57,625 nucleotides of DNA from Dietzia cinnamea NBRC 102147 (lineage in GTDB: Bacteria > Actinomycetota > Actinomycetes > Mycobacteriales > Mycobacteriaceae). The stretch lies in the NCBI RefSeq assembly GCF_001571065.1, contig NZ_BCSW01000019.1:1-57625 (forward strand). Direction: 5' to 3'. The notes under the pieces were generated by a model. The model worked only from the letters and a program-made list of their open reading frames with translations, did no database searches and was not told where the DNA came from. This document shows positions 1-8,886 of the stretch, piece by piece; the stretch's first letter is position 1, and the number at the start of each line of letters is the position of its first letter. The translations under genes and the position numbers were made by a program.

Positions 1-1179
1 CTCCTGGCCCTTGGCGCGCCGACGTCGCATCACGAACAGCGACGCCAGGCCGCCGGGCAGGAACCCCACCACCACGATGAACAAGATGCCCTGCAGGTAG
101 GTCCACTGCGACGGGTAGGCCTCGGAGAACGCGGTCTGCGCCCAGGCCACACCGATCGCGCCGAGCACCGGGCCGAGCAGGGTCGCGCGGCCGCCGATCG
201 CGACGCCGATGAGGAACGCGATCGAGGGCGCGATACCGATCGCCGACGGCGAGATGATCCCCACGATCGGCACGAACAGCGCCCCGGCGAGCCCCGCGGC
301 GAACGCGGCCACGGCGTAGGCGAACGACTTGACCATCGCCGGGTCGTAGCCGAGGAACCGCACGCGCTCCTCCTGGTCGCGGACGGCCACGAGCAACTCG
401 CCGAACCGGGAATTCATGACCTGGCGCACCAGCAGCACCACGAGAAGCAGCGCGCCGCCGGCGAGGAAGTACAGCATCCGCCGGTTGGCCGGGTCGGACA
501 GCGCGAACCCGAAGAACCCGGTGAAGCGGTTGAGCCCGTTGGACCCGCCCAGCTCCGGCCGGCTCACGAGGAAGATCGCGGCGGCCGCCGCCAGGGCCTG
601 CGAGAGGATCGCGAAGTAGGCGCCCTTGACCTTGCGGTTGAACACCAGGTAGCCGAACCCGAACGCCAGCAGCGGCGGCACCAGCAGGATCACCGCGAGC
701 GTGAACCCGGGCGAGGCGAACGGCACCCAGTAGCCGGGCATCTCGCGCATCCCGGCGATCTGCATGAAGTCGGGCAGCGCGTCGGCGCCGCCGCGGTCGC
801 GGGCGTCGGAGATTTTGAGGAACATCGCCATCGCGTAGGCGCCCACGCCGAAGTACACGCCCTGGCCGAGGGTGAGCATGCCGCCACGCCCCCATGCCAG
901 ACCGATGCCGCTGGCGACGATCGCGTAGCAGAAGAACTTGGCCAGCAGGCTCAGCCGGAAGTCGGACAGCAGCGCGGGCGCGAGGCCGAAGATGATCAGC
1001 GCGGCCACCGCGAGCGCGGCCCAGAACATCCACCGTGGCCGCTCGGCGTCGCCGGTCAGCAGGCGCCGGGCGCGGGTGCGCCGAGGTGGCGCGGCGGCGG
1101 GATCGGGGGCGGTGGTGGCAGCGGAGTCGGCGGAGTCGGCGCCGCCAGCCGCTCGGGTGACGGAGATGGTCTTGGTCAT
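1..1179 (-). CDS. urtC: Urea ABC transporter permease UrtC (3' end outside window)
   Basis: Second membrane permease of the Urt urea importer (branched-chain amino-acid type ABC transporter). The N-terminus is a hydrophilic Ala/Arg-rich stretch of about 45 residues, followed by repeated hydrophobic segments. The family-typical stretches GIGLAWGRGGMLTLGQGVYFGVG and the permease loop around RVRFLGYDP are visible. The ATG overlaps the urtB stop (ATGA at 1176-1179), so the two are translationally coupled. The gene is cut by the left window edge before its stop codon, so urtD and urtE would be expected beyond. The order urtA-urtB-urtC next to a urease locus is the main reason for calling urea rather than amino acids as substrate. 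Confidence 0.9.
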   Translation of the reverse strand, partial: MTKTISVTRAAGGADSADSAATTAPDPAAAPPRRTRARRLLTGDAERPRWMFWAALAVAALIIFGLAPALLSDFRLSLLAKFFCYAIVASGIGLAWGRGGMLTLGQGVYFGVGAYAMAMFLKISDARDRGGADALPDFMQIAGMREMPGYWVPFASPGFTLAVILLVPPLLAFGFGYLVFNRKVKGAYFAILSQALAAAAAIFLVSRPELGGSNGLNRFTGFFGFALSDPANRRMLYFLAGGALLLVVLLVRQVMNSRFGELLVAVRDQEERVRFLGYDPAMVKSFAYAVAAFAAGLAGALFVPIVGIISPSAIGIAPSIAFLIGVAIGGRATLLGPVLGAIGVAWAQTAFSEAYPSQWTYLQGILFIVVVGFLPGGLASLFVMRRRRAKGQE

Positions 1180-2060
1180 GCCAGGCTCCTGGTCTTGACG
1201 GCGAACAGGCCCTGCGGGCGCACCTGCAGGAAGATGATGATGGCGACAAAAACGAGCACCTTGGCCACCGACGCGGTGGTGGAGTACTCGAAGAACGAGT
1301 GCAGGACCCCGAGCGCGAACGCCGCGATCACGGCGCCCCGCAGCTGGCCGAGGCCACCCACGACCACCACGAGGAACGCGTCGATGAGGTACGACTGGCC
1401 GATCGTCGGGCTCGTTGAGCCTATGAGCGTGAGCGCCACCCCGGCGACGCCGGCCAGGCCGGAGCCGATGAAGAACGTGGTGATGTCGGTGCGGCGGGAG
1501 CTGATGCCCGACGACTCGGCGAGGTCACGGTTGAGCGTGACCGCCCGGATGCGGCGGCCCATGGGCGTGAACTTCATCGCGGCCATGACCGCGGCGACGC
1601 AGGTGATCGCCAGGACGAAGATGAACACGCGAGTCAGAGGCACCGACGCACCGAGCAGTTCGACGCTGCCGCGCAGGAACTCCGGCACCGCCACGTTGAC
1701 GGCCGGGGCGCCCCAGATGTCGCGGGCGATCTGCTGCAGGACCAGTCCCACACCGAACGTCACGAGCAGGGTGTCCAGTGGACGGGCGTAGAGGCGCCGG
1801 ATGAGCGTCACCTCGAGCAGCACGCCGAGCAGGCCGCCGACGACGAAACCCAGGGCCAGGGACAACAGCAGGCTCATCCCAGAGGCGGCGGTGATCTGCT
1901 GGACGACGTAGGCGGTGTAGCAGCCGGCCATGATGAACTCGCCGTGGGCCATGTTGATGACGCCCATCTGGCCGAACGTCAGGCTCAGGCCGAGGGCGGC
2001 GAGCAGGAGGATGGAGCCGATGCTCAATCCGGTCGCGAGTTGTCCGATGAGGATGTCCAC
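1176..2060 (-). CDS. urtB: Urea ABC transporter permease UrtB
   Basis: First permease of the Urt urea importer, 294 residues, LivH-like. It begins with a GTG codon and the sequence MDILIGQLATGLSIGS. The rest is a row of membrane segments with LAALGLSLTFGQMGVINMAHGEFIMAG, the permease hallmark of this family, near residues 20-47. It ends inside the urtC start. A gap of about 120 bases with a strong hairpin separates it from urtA, as is common where the binding protein is made in excess over the permeases. Substrate assignment rests on neighbours: urtA upstream and urease downstream on the same strand. Confidence 0.92.
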   Translation of the reverse strand: MDILIGQLATGLSIGSILLLAALGLSLTFGQMGVINMAHGEFIMAGCYTAYVVQQITAASGMSLLLSLALGFVVGGLLGVLLEVTLIRRLYARPLDTLLVTFGVGLVLQQIARDIWGAPAVNVAVPEFLRGSVELLGASVPLTRVFIFVLAITCVAAVMAAMKFTPMGRRIRAVTLNRDLAESSGISSRRTDITTFFIGSGLAGVAGVALTLIGSTSPTIGQSYLIDAFLVVVVGGLGQLRGAVIAAFALGVLHSFFEYSTTASVAKVLVFVAIIIFLQVRPQGLFAVKTRSLA

Positions 2061-2095
2061 ATCGGCTCCTTTCTCCGGGTCCCGCCCTCCCCCTC

Positions 2096-2127
2096 CCCCG
2101 CTCCCGACTGACGGGCCGGGAGCGGGG
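2096..2127. terminator. Hairpin between urtA and urtB (attenuator-like)
   Basis: A perfect 11-bp inverted repeat, CCCCGCTCCCG and CGGGAGCGGGG, with a 10-nt loop lies between the urtA stop and the urtB start. No T-tract follows. By analogy with other ABC operons it may partially terminate transcription or protect the 3' end of the urtA message, raising binding protein over permease. That role is inference. Confidence 0.55.
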
Positions 2128-2178
2128 TGGGTCGGGCGGGGTGGGCGGGGCTGGGTGATCCGGGCTGACGGTCGGGCG

Positions 2179-3486
2179 TCAGTTCCCGGACAGGTCGCCG
2201 GCCCAGTCGTAGGACTCGAGGAACGGGTCGGGCTCGATCGCCTCGCCGGAGCTCCACACCTCGTAGATCAGGCCGTCGGGGCGGATCTCGCCGACGATCG
2301 CGGTCTTGGAGATGTGGTTGTTCTCGCCGTTGATGGTGACGGTGCCCTCGGGGGCGTCGAAGCTGACGCCGTCGGCGGCGTCCTGGATGGCGTCGACGGC
2401 GAAGGAGTCCGCCTTCTCGACCGTGTTCTTCCACAGGTAGACCGACGTGTACGCGGCTTCCATCGGATCGGAGGTGACGCGGTTCGCGCCGTACTTCGCC
2501 TTGAACGCGTCGACGAACGCGGTGTTCTCCGGCGAGTCGATCGTCTGGTAGTAGTTCCACGAGGTCAGCTGGCCGTCAATATTCGCGGCGCCGATGCCCT
2601 GGACCTCCTCCTCGGCGATCGACACGCTCACCACCGGGGTGTCCTCGGCGGACAGGCCGGCGTTGGAGTACTCGCGGAAGAACGCCACGTTGGAGTCGCC
2701 GTTGAGCGTGTTGAACACGGCGTCCGGGTTGGCAGTGCGCACCTTGTTGACGATGGTGGAGAAGTCGGTCGAGCCGAGCGGGGTGTAGTCCTCGCCGAGG
2801 ATCTCGACCTCGTTGGCCTCGGCCCACGCCTTGATGACGCGGTTGGCGGTCTGCGGGAAGACGTAGTCCGAGCCCACGAGGTACATGGACTCCACGCCCT
2901 GCTCCTTGAGGTACTCCAGGGCGGGGACGATCTGCTGGTTGGTGGTGGCGCCGGTGTAGAAGATGTTCTCCGACGCCTCGAGGCCCTCGTACTGCACCGG
3001 GTAGTAGAGCAACGCGTTGGCGTCCTCGACCACGGGCAGCATCGCCTTGCGGGAGGACGAGGTCCAGCCGCCGAAGATCGCGGCCACGCAGTCACTGGTG
3101 ATGAGCTTCTGCGCCTTCTCCGCGAACACGGCCGGGTCGGAGGCGCCGTCCTCCACCACCGGTTCGATCTGCTTGCCCAGCACCCCGCCCTCGGCGTTGA
3201 TCTGCTCGATCGCCAGCGCCACCGAATCACGCACGGTCTTCTCGGAGATGGCCATGGTGCCCGACAGCGAATGCAGCGACCCGACCTTGATGGTGTCGCC
3301 GGAGGTGTCCACGCAGGACTCGGCGGCGGCCGCGGCGGTGTCACCGGTCCGGTTGCCGCAGGCGGTGAGCGCACCCGCGCCCAGGATCACGAGGCCGGCG
3401 GTGGCCAGTGCACGCCGGGTGCGGATCGAGCGCGGCGTCTGGCTCGCGCGAGCTGTCTTCCCAGAGGAGATGGAGGTGGAGTTCAC
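2179..3486 (-). CDS. urtA: Urea ABC transporter substrate-binding lipoprotein UrtA
   Basis: Periplasmic-type binding protein of the urea importer, 435 residues, anchored as a lipoprotein. After a basic N-terminus and a hydrophobic stretch the lipobox L-T-A-C places the lipidated Cys at residue 43. The mature part starts with [19 protein letters not shown] and continues with typical UrtA/amide-binding segments such as [17 protein letters not shown] and [13 protein letters not shown]. Start is GTG at 3486. Upstream, at 3600-3646, are two GlnR-like boxes, suggesting induction under nitrogen limitation. Expected to be the first gene of the urt operon. Confidence 0.93.
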   Translation of the reverse strand: MNSTSISSGKTARASQTPRSIRTRRALATAGLVILGAGALTACGNRTGDTAAAAAESCVDTSGDTIKVGSLHSLSGTMAISEKTVRDSVALAIEQINAEGGVLGKQIEPVVEDGASDPAVFAEKAQKLITSDCVAAIFGGWTSSSRKAMLPVVEDANALLYYPVQYEGLEASENIFYTGATTNQQIVPALEYLKEQGVESMYLVGSDYVFPQTANRVIKAWAEANEVEILGEDYTPLGSTDFSTIVNKVRTANPDAVFNTLNGDSNVAFFREYSNAGLSAEDTPVVSVSIAEEEVQGIGAANIDGQLTSWNYYQTIDSPENTAFVDAFKAKYGANRVTSDPMEAAYTSVYLWKNTVEKADSFAVDAIQDAADGVSFDAPEGTVTINGENNHISKTAIVGEIRPDGLIYEVWSSGEAIEPDPFLESYDWAGDLSGN

Positions 3487-3852
3487 GTGGTTGACCTGAC
3501 CTTCACTGACCGGCTGTCGAGTGCTCCCGCGGGCTGCGGGGCTCGAAGCGCGATGTGGATAAAGGTATGGACATGATGTGATTCAGCTGAGTCGCCGGTG
3601 TTTCGCCACCGTTGCCTCTACCGGCGTTGTGTGAACGGTGTGTTTCTCGCCCACCCCGCGATACAAGTGCGCGGGCGCGGCCGGCTGAGCCCGCACGCCG
3701 CTCCTGCGCGGGGTTACGCGTCCCCTTCGGCTTGTGATGCCTCTATGTACGCGTACGCGCGGGATGTGCTGGCGGAACGGTCCATAGAGGGCGCATACCT
3801 GGGCGTCGGCGGGCTGGGCGGCGGCCGTCGTCTCTCGGGGCCGGCCCGGCTC
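3487..3852. other. Intergenic region between ureD and urtA
   Basis: No convincing gene is seen in these 366 bases. The half near urtA carries the GlnR-like boxes described separately. The half near ureD contains an 8-bp inverted repeat, CCTCTATG at 3740-3747 and CATAGAGG at 3783-3790, with a 35-nt loop. It is too open to call a terminator with confidence. Confidence 0.6.
3600..3646 (-). promoter_or_regulatory. Tandem GlnR-like boxes upstream of urtA
   Basis: Read on the minus strand, the proximal site is GCAAC-ggtggc-GAAAC (3600-3615). A second, more distal site is GAAAC-acaccg-TTCAC (3631-3646). Both keep the AC-N9-AC spacing of actinobacterial GlnR sites. They lie about 115-160 bases upstream of the urtA GTG. 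The hexamer ten bases below the proximal box is CAGCTG, a weak -10, so the exact promoter is uncertain. Two adjacent boxes are a common arrangement at strongly controlled nitrogen genes. Confidence 0.6.
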
Positions 3853-4821
3853 TCAGCTCTTGCGCAGGTCCGGCGCCGGCGCACCGAGGAGATGGACTCG
3901 CGCGGCGGACCAGACCGCGCGCACCGCTGCCTCCACGTTCTCCTGCCCGCGGCCGAGCACCCGCAGCCAGGCGCCGCAGCCGTCGGGCAGGGTGCTCACC
4001 CCGCACCGCACAGACCCCTCGGGATCGAGCCGGCCCGCCTGTGTCGCTACGACGCCGGCGGCCGCGTCGGCCGCGTCGCGCATGACCGCCGCGAGCTCCT
4101 CCGCCGGGCCGGGCGCCACGACGAACAGGGTCCCGATCGCGTCGGCGTCTCCTGTGACCAGCGGGTGGCCGGCCTCGTCGCGGGCGATGTGGGTGGTGTC
4201 CACGGCGAGCAGGGTGCCGTCGGGGCGGGAGATCTCCACGGCCGAGACGTAGGCGTCCACGTCCCAGCGCTCCCCGCGGGCCACGCGTCCGGCGGTGAGG
4301 ACGTCGCCGGCGATGAGCACGGCGTCCTCGGGCACCTCGGCCCGCAGCTGCTGCTGGAACCTGCTGCCGCCGTACGGAATGAGCGGGTCCGGCAGCCACT
4401 CGCACACCGCGCCCTCGCCCAGCGTGAGGGAGACGGTCTGCGTGGCGTAACCGACGTCCATCCGGTGCACCCGGTTCGCGGCCTGCGTGGTGACCAGCGC
4501 CTGCGCGCCCTCGGCCAGACGGACCTCCATGTCCAGCCGGTCGCCGCCGACGATCCCGCCGCCGGTCGACATCACGTACACCGTCGGCATCTCGCGGAGG
4601 ACCGGGTCGATGTACAGCGACCGCATCACCTGCAGCGGCGACTTCTGGAACCGTTCGGCCAGTACCGTGCGGCCGCGGCCGTCCCGGCGGAAGGCCAGGT
4701 CCAGCACGCCGACCTTGCCGGGCGAGCCGGCGGGCAGCGCGCCGGGCCCGGACTGCGGTCCGGCGGCGACGGCGGGCCACACGAACCCCGGGTCGGCGGC
4801 CCGGGTCAGCCGGTCGCTCAC
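3853..4821 (-). CDS. ureD: Urease accessory protein UreD
   Basis: UreD (UreH) scaffold of the urease activation complex, 322 residues. With UreF and UreG it delivers nickel to the apo-urease active site. Family-typical stretches include the R-(x)-G-R-(x)-V-(x)-E-R-F-(x)-K-S-P-L-(x)-V region near residues 48-70, M-S-T-G-G-G-I-V-G-G-D near 85-95 and TTQAANRVHR near 112-121. The GTG start overlaps the ureG stop (GTGA), giving coupling. It is the last gene of the urease locus. The C-terminus is Ala/Val-rich and less conserved. Confidence 0.92.
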   Translation of the reverse strand: MSDRLTRAADPGFVWPAVAAGPQSGPGALPAGSPGKVGVLDLAFRRDGRGRTVLAERFQKSPLQVMRSLYIDPVLREMPTVYVMSTGGGIVGGDRLDMEVRLAEGAQALVTTQAANRVHRMDVGYATQTVSLTLGEGAVCEWLPDPLIPYGGSRFQQQLRAEVPEDAVLIAGDVLTAGRVARGERWDVDAYVSAVEISRPDGTLLAVDTTHIARDEAGHPLVTGDADAIGTLFVVAPGPAEELAAVMRDAADAAAGVVATQAGRLDPEGSVRCGVSTLPDGCGAWLRVLGRGQENVEAAVRAVWSAARVHLLGAPAPDLRKS

Positions 4822-5453
4822 CGTGCGGGCAGCAGTTCCACCCGGCGGGACTCGAAGTAGTCGAGCACCTCGGCGATGCCGGTCCCGGAGAGGCAGTCGG
4901 TGAGCGCGACGGGCTTGCCCGAGCGGACGCGGTCAGCGTCCGAGGACATGATTCCCAGATCGCAGCGCACGTACTGGGCGATGTCGATCTTGTTGATCAC
5001 CAGCAGGTCGCACTCGGTGATGCCGGGCCCGCGCTTGCGGGGCATCTTCTCGCCTTCGGCGGTGTCCAGGACGAAGACGAACAGGTCGACCAGTGCCGGC
5101 GAGAACGTCAGGGTGAGATTGTCGCCGCCGGACTCGTAGATGAGGGTGTCGACGTCCGGGTGGTCCTCGAGCATCTCCGCCCCCACCGCGAGGTTCATGG
5201 TGGGGTCGTCGCGCACGGCGGTGTGCGGGCACGAGCCTGTCTCCACGCCCACCACCCGGGCGGGATCGAGGACTCCGGCCAGGGTGCGGCGGACGTGCTC
5301 GGCGTCCTCCTGCGTGTAGATGTCGTTGGTGATCACGGCCGGGGTCCGGCCCCGCGCGATCAACTCCGGGACCAGCGCCTCGATGAGAGCGGTCTTGCCC
5401 GAGCCCACCGGCCCACCGATCCCGATCCGCAACACCTGCTGTGCCTCTGCCAT
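4818..5453 (-). CDS. ureG: Urease accessory GTPase UreG
   Basis: SIMIBI-class GTPase that powers nickel insertion into urease, 211 residues. The P-loop GGPVGSGKT is at residues 13-21, the metal-binding CPH motif at 75-77 (GSCPHTA), and the NKID guanine-specificity motif is present in LLVINKIDIAQYV. No His-rich N-terminal tail is present, unlike many UreG proteins from organisms without UreE. It does not follow ureF directly: 353 bases with two hairpin elements and a GlnR-like promoter precede it, so ureG-ureD may form a separate unit. A predicted -10 at 5461-5466 would place transcription start at or next to the ATG. Confidence 0.95.
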   Translation of the reverse strand: MAEAQQVLRIGIGGPVGSGKTALIEALVPELIARGRTPAVITNDIYTQEDAEHVRRTLAGVLDPARVVGVETGSCPHTAVRDDPTMNLAVGAEMLEDHPDVDTLIYESGGDNLTLTFSPALVDLFVFVLDTAEGEKMPRKRGPGITECDLLVINKIDIAQYVRCDLGIMSSDADRVRSGKPVALTDCLSGTGIAEVLDYFESRRVELLPAR

Positions 5454-5460
5454 GGACGAG

Positions 5461-5492
5461 ACGCTAACGCAGCCGTGTTTCGGCAGTGTTGC
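5461..5492 (-). promoter_or_regulatory. GlnR-like box and -10 of ureG
   Basis: Minus strand: GCAAC-actgcc-GAAAC (5477-5492), ten bases, then TAGCGT (5461-5466). The same box, spacing and identical hexamer are found at ureA. The start of transcription would fall about at the ureG ATG, predicting a leaderless or nearly leaderless mRNA. Confidence 0.65.
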
Positions 5493-5533
5493 GCGGCGTA
5501 CGCAGCGCGGCCCTGCCCTCGGCGGGATCCGCC

Positions 5534-5580
5534 CTGACCTGGGGTGCCCTGCATCGCACGTTCAGGGCACCGCAGTTCAG
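5534..5580. repeat. 47-nt hairpin repeat, copy 1
   Basis: Left arm CTGACCTGGGGTGCCCTG, 11-nt loop, right arm complementary with two mismatches (18-11-18). Lies between ureG and ureF. Same family as the copies at 5712, 20333, 38276 and 38439. Confidence 0.8.
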
Positions 5581-5711
5581 CGGGCAATTGCAGGACCGGG
5601 CCCATGAATCAGAGCATCGCCAGCAGGAAGCCCGTGTAGTGCTGCCGCGGCGGCGTCGGCCGCAGCGGCAGAGACGGTGGCGGCAACTGCTCCACCCCGG
5701 CCGGCACGGCC

Positions 5712-5758
5712 CTGACCTGGGGTGCCCTGCAGCGCGCGTTCAGGGCACCCCAGGCCAG
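5712..5758. repeat. 47-nt hairpin repeat, copy 2
   Basis: Identical left arm to copy 1. The right arm pairs with a single G-T-type mismatch. It is 131 bases from copy 1, in the same orientation, just downstream of ureF (minus strand). It could terminate or stabilise the ureA-ureF message. Confidence 0.8.
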
Positions 5759-5806
5759 AGCGCTACCTCGTACGCAGGTACTCCGGTCAGGAGGGGGGAG
5801 GCCGGG

Positions 5807-6655
5807 TCACGAGGCGAACAGCCGGGCGTCGGCGCGTTCGTGGTGGCAGGACGCCAGGTCCAGCACTGGCGCGAACCCGCCGAGTTCCTCCAGCGACCGG
5901 CCCACCGCGGCGTCGGCGACCTCGGCGATCACCGGGGCCGCCCCGCGCACCAGCGCCTGCGCGGTGCGGTGATCGGCCAGTCGCAGTCGCAGCGCGGCGC
6001 CGGACAGGCTGATGACCAACGCTGTGAGGTCTGCGGCCACGGCCTCTCGCCGGCTCAGCCCGCCGCGGGCGTAGACCACGCCCATGACCACCGACTGCGA
6101 CCCCGGCGACCGGCGGGCCCGGACGTGGTCGTTCCATGCGGACACCACCGGGTCGTCGAGTAGCTCGGCGGCCAGGTCGAGCACCTGTTTGCCGGTGCGG
6201 GTGGCGCCGTCGCGGAACTCGCGGGTCAACCGGGTGGCGTGCAGCCGCCGGTCGATGCGGGTCAGCGCGGCGAGCAGAGCAGCAGTGTCAGTGCAAGCAG
6301 GATTGGCGGCCGGCGGCGGGGCGAGCTCGTGGGTCGCCGCCCAGGCGAGGGCCAGCGCGGTCGCCTCGGCCGGGCCGGCGGAGTGGCGCAGGATCCCGTG
6401 CACGGCCTCGGCCACGGACCGAGCCCCGGCGGCGGCGCCGGCTCCGGCCCCGGCGTCGACAGCGCCCAACTGCCGGAGCCCCTCGAGCCCGTGCGAGAGC
6501 GTGTACATGCCCGAGGGGAACGAGGAGTCGGTGAACTGCAGCGCTAACAGCAGAGTCGCCAGTTCGGCGCGACCCGCATCCGGCACACCATCCGGGACGC
6601 GGCGGCCCTCGTCGTCGTGGTCGTCGTGGTCGTCGTGGTCGTCGTGGTCGGACAT
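5807..6655 (-). CDS. ureF: Urease accessory protein UreF with HDD-repeat N-terminus
   Basis: UreF, 282 residues, the bridge between UreD and UreG in the activation complex. The core contains LLLALQFTDSSFPSG and YTLSHGLEGL near residues 35-60 and a C-terminal region rich in Ala/Leu helices. Unusual is the N-terminus: after MSD come four H-D-D units encoded by a perfect 9-bp tandem repeat (6611-6646), a possible Ni2+/Zn2+-binding tract. The ATG overlaps the urease alpha stop (TGATG). No UreE is encoded in the locus, so this tail may help with metal handling. That is inference. Confidence 0.92.
   Translation of the reverse strand: MSDHDDHDDHDDHDDEGRRVPDGVPDAGRAELATLLLALQFTDSSFPSGMYTLSHGLEGLRQLGAVDAGAGAGAAAGARSVAEAVHGILRHSAGPAEATALALAWAATHELAPPPAANPACTDTAALLAALTRIDRRLHATRLTREFRDGATRTGKQVLDLAAELLDDPVVSAWNDHVRARRSPGSQSVVMGVVYARGGLSRREAVAADLTALVISLSGAALRLRLADHRTAQALVRGAAPVIAEVADAAVGRSLEELGGFAPVLDLASCHHERADARLFAS
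6611..6646 (-). repeat. 9-bp tandem repeat encoding HDD units in UreF
   Basis: Four exact copies of GTCGTCGTG (plus strand) encode the His-Asp-Asp tract. The repeat is prone to slippage, so copy number may vary between strains without breaking the frame. Confidence 0.85.
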
Positions 6656-8832
6656 CACGCGAGGTAGTGCAGCTGGGCCAGCGGCAACGTGGTGGCGGGG
6701 GCGATGGTGGCGGGCTCGCCGTCGACGGTCACCACGTAGGTCTCGGGATCCACCTCGATCGTCGGGCAGCGGTCGTTGCGGACCATGTCCTTCTTGCCGA
6801 TCCCCCGGCAGCCACGCACGGGCAGGCACGGCGAGGTCAGGCCCAGCTCCTCGGGCACGCCGGCCTCGATCGCGGCGGCGGACAGGAACGTCACCCGCGT
6901 GGACTGCAGCGCCCCGCCGTACGCGCCGAACATCGGGCGGTAGATCACCGGCTGCGGCGTGGGCAGCGACGCGTTGGGATCGCCCATCGGCGCCCACACG
7001 ATCATCCCGCCCTTGATGATCAACGACGGCTTGGCGGCGAACGACTCCACCGGCCACACCACCAGGTCCGCGAGCTTGCCCGGCTCGATCGACCCCAGGT
7101 GGTCGGCGACCCCCGCGGCGATGGCCGGGTTGATGGTCATCTTGGCCACGTAACGCAGGACGCGCTCGTTGTCGTTGCGGTCGCTGTCCTCGGGAAGCGG
7201 CCCCCGCTCGACGCGGCAGTGGTGTGCGGTCTGGAACGCGCGCTGCCACGACTCCCCGATCCGGCCCATGGCCTGGGAATCCGACGAGAAGATGGAGATG
7301 ATCCCCTCGTCGTGCAGCACGGTCTCGGCGGCGATCGTCTCCGCGCGCACCCGGGAGTCGGCAAAGCTCACGTCCTCCGGGATGTCGTGCGACAGGTGGT
7401 GGCACACCATCACCATGTCGAGCAGCTCGTCCACCGAGTTCACGGTGTACGGCAGGGTCGGGTTGGTCGAGGCGGGCAGCACGTTGGGCTCGCCGCACAC
7501 CCGCAGGATGTCGGGGGCGTGGCCGCCGCCGGCGCCCTCGGAGTGGAAGGTGTGGATGGTCGAGTCGCCCAGCGCGGCGCGGGTGTCCTCGTAGAAACCG
7601 GACTCGTTGAGGGTGTCGGTGTGGATCGCGACCTGCACGTCGTAGGCGTCCGCCACCTCCTGCACGCAGCGGATCGCCGCGGGCGTGGTGCCCCAGTCCT
7701 CGTGGATCTTCAGCCCCGCGGCGCCGGCGACGATCTGCTCGACCGCCGATTCCGGCTGCGAGGTGTTGCCCTTGCCCAGGATCCCGATGTTCACGGGCAG
7801 CCCGTCTGCGGCCTGCAGCATCCGACCGATGTTCCACGCGCCCGGGGTGCACGTGGTGCCCTTGGTGCCCTCGGCCGGACCGGTACCGCCGCCGAACAGG
7901 GTGGTCACGCCGTTGCTCAGAGCCTCGTCGACCTGCTGCGGCGCGATGTAGTGGATGTGGGTGTCCACGCCGCCGGCGGTGACGATCTTGTGCTCGCCCG
8001 CCACGACCTCGGTGCCGGGGCCGATCACCAGGTCCGGGTGCACCCCGTCCTGCAGGTGCGGGTTACCGGCCTTGCCCACGGCCACGATCCGCCCGTCCCG
8101 CACACCGATGTCGCCCTTGACCACGCCCAGCACCGCGTCCACGATGATCGCGCCGGTGATCACCAGGTCGAGCGCGCCCGAGGCCCGCGTGCCGGCCGGG
8201 TCCTGCGCCATGCCGTCGCGGATCGCCTTGCCGCCGCCGTACACGGCCTCGTCGCCGTAGCCGCTGCTGCCGTCGGTGGTCACGGCGTTGTGGTCGGTCG
8301 CGATCTCGATCACCAGGTCGGTGTCGGCGAGCTGCAGCCGGTCCCCGACCGTGGGTCCGTAGATGTCCGTGTAGGTGGCGCGCGGGAGCACCGTGGGCGG
8401 GCCGTCGGCCGGGGGAACACGGTCGGGCGACGGGGCCACCTCGTCGTCGTCGCCGCCCCCGCCGCTGTGCAGGAACCCCCCGGCGACCATCCGCTCCAGC
8501 GCGCGCTCGCGCACGGCCGGGTCGTCGAGCGGGCCGTCGACCAACCCGGAGAACCCGTGGCACACGCGCTCGCCCGCGAAGTCGACCAGTCGCACCGTCC
8601 GCGTCTGGCCCGGTTCGAAGCGCACCGCCAGGCCCGCGCCGATCGCCAGGTGCCGCCCGTACGCCGCGATCCGGTCGAAGCGCAGCTCCCGGTTGGCCTC
8701 GAAGAAGTGGTAGTGCGATCCCACCTGGACGGCGCGGTCGCCGGTGTTGGTCACGCGCACCTCGATGGTCGCGCGGCCGGCACCCAGCTCGATGTCCCCG
8801 TCGCCGTAGAGGTAGTGCACCGATCCGGACAT
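6655..8832 (-). CDS. ureBC: Fused urease beta-alpha subunit (UreB-UreC)
   Basis: Catalytic urease chain, 725 residues, joining two subunits normally encoded separately. Residues 1-105 are UreB ([11 protein letters not shown] and [19 protein letters not shown]). Residues 106-150 form a Gly/Asp/Pro-rich linker. From about 151 ([16 protein letters not shown]) it is a full UreC. Nickel-site residues are visible: H292-x-H294, the Lys to be carbamylated at K375 (GLKIHEDW), H404, H430 in [14 protein letters not shown], the flexible catalytic flap MVCHHL near 475-480, and the Asp of [10 protein letters not shown]. Hydrolyses urea to ammonia and carbamate. A good AGGAG lies before the ATG. The frame is continuous through the linker. 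Confidence 0.95.
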   Translation of the reverse strand: MSGSVHYLYGDGDIELGAGRATIEVRVTNTGDRAVQVGSHYHFFEANRELRFDRIAAYGRHLAIGAGLAVRFEPGQTRTVRLVDFAGERVCHGFSGLVDGPLDDPAVRERALERMVAGGFLHSGGGGDDDEVAPSPDRVPPADGPPTVLPRATYTDIYGPTVGDRLQLADTDLVIEIATDHNAVTTDGSSGYGDEAVYGGGKAIRDGMAQDPAGTRASGALDLVITGAIIVDAVLGVVKGDIGVRDGRIVAVGKAGNPHLQDGVHPDLVIGPGTEVVAGEHKIVTAGGVDTHIHYIAPQQVDEALSNGVTTLFGGGTGPAEGTKGTTCTPGAWNIGRMLQAADGLPVNIGILGKGNTSQPESAVEQIVAGAAGLKIHEDWGTTPAAIRCVQEVADAYDVQVAIHTDTLNESGFYEDTRAALGDSTIHTFHSEGAGGGHAPDILRVCGEPNVLPASTNPTLPYTVNSVDELLDMVMVCHHLSHDIPEDVSFADSRVRAETIAAETVLHDEGIISIFSSDSQAMGRIGESWQRAFQTAHHCRVERGPLPEDSDRNDNERVLRYVAKMTINPAIAAGVADHLGSIEPGKLADLVVWPVESFAAKPSLIIKGGMIVWAPMGDPNASLPTPQPVIYRPMFGAYGGALQSTRVTFLSAAAIEAGVPEELGLTSPCLPVRGCRGIGKKDMVRNDRCPTIEVDPETYVVTVDGEPATIAPATTLPLAQLHYLA

Positions 8833-8886
8833 GTGTGGCTCCTGGAGGGTCGTCGGGGTGGGGTCGGGGTGAAGTAGCTGGGGTGA

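Larger units (their letters stand above)
5454..5806. other. Non-coding gap inside the urease locus (ureF-ureG)
   Basis: No gene is supported in these 353 bases. The gap holds a GlnR-like promoter next to ureG and two copies of the 47-nt hairpin family. This splits what is elsewhere in the locus a tightly overlapping operon. Confidence 0.7.

Noticed and set aside
1930-3576. 548-codon plus-strand frame over urtA
   Set aside because: Antisense to a well supported urea-binding lipoprotein. Low-complexity Val/Gly/Arg sequence.
3740-3790. CCTCTATG / CATAGAGG inverted repeat as terminator of the urease locus
   Set aside because: Only 8 bp with a 35-nt loop. Too weak to support without RNA data.
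5807-7852. Long minus-strand frame that would fuse UreF to an upstream 400-residue extension
   Set aside because: The extension is an out-of-frame reading of the urease gene. The ATG at 6655 with the TGATG overlap is the natural start.
6667-8877. Open frame of over 700 codons opposite the fused urease gene
   Set aside because: Antisense shadow. No recognisable domain, while the minus strand encodes a complete urease beta-alpha chain.
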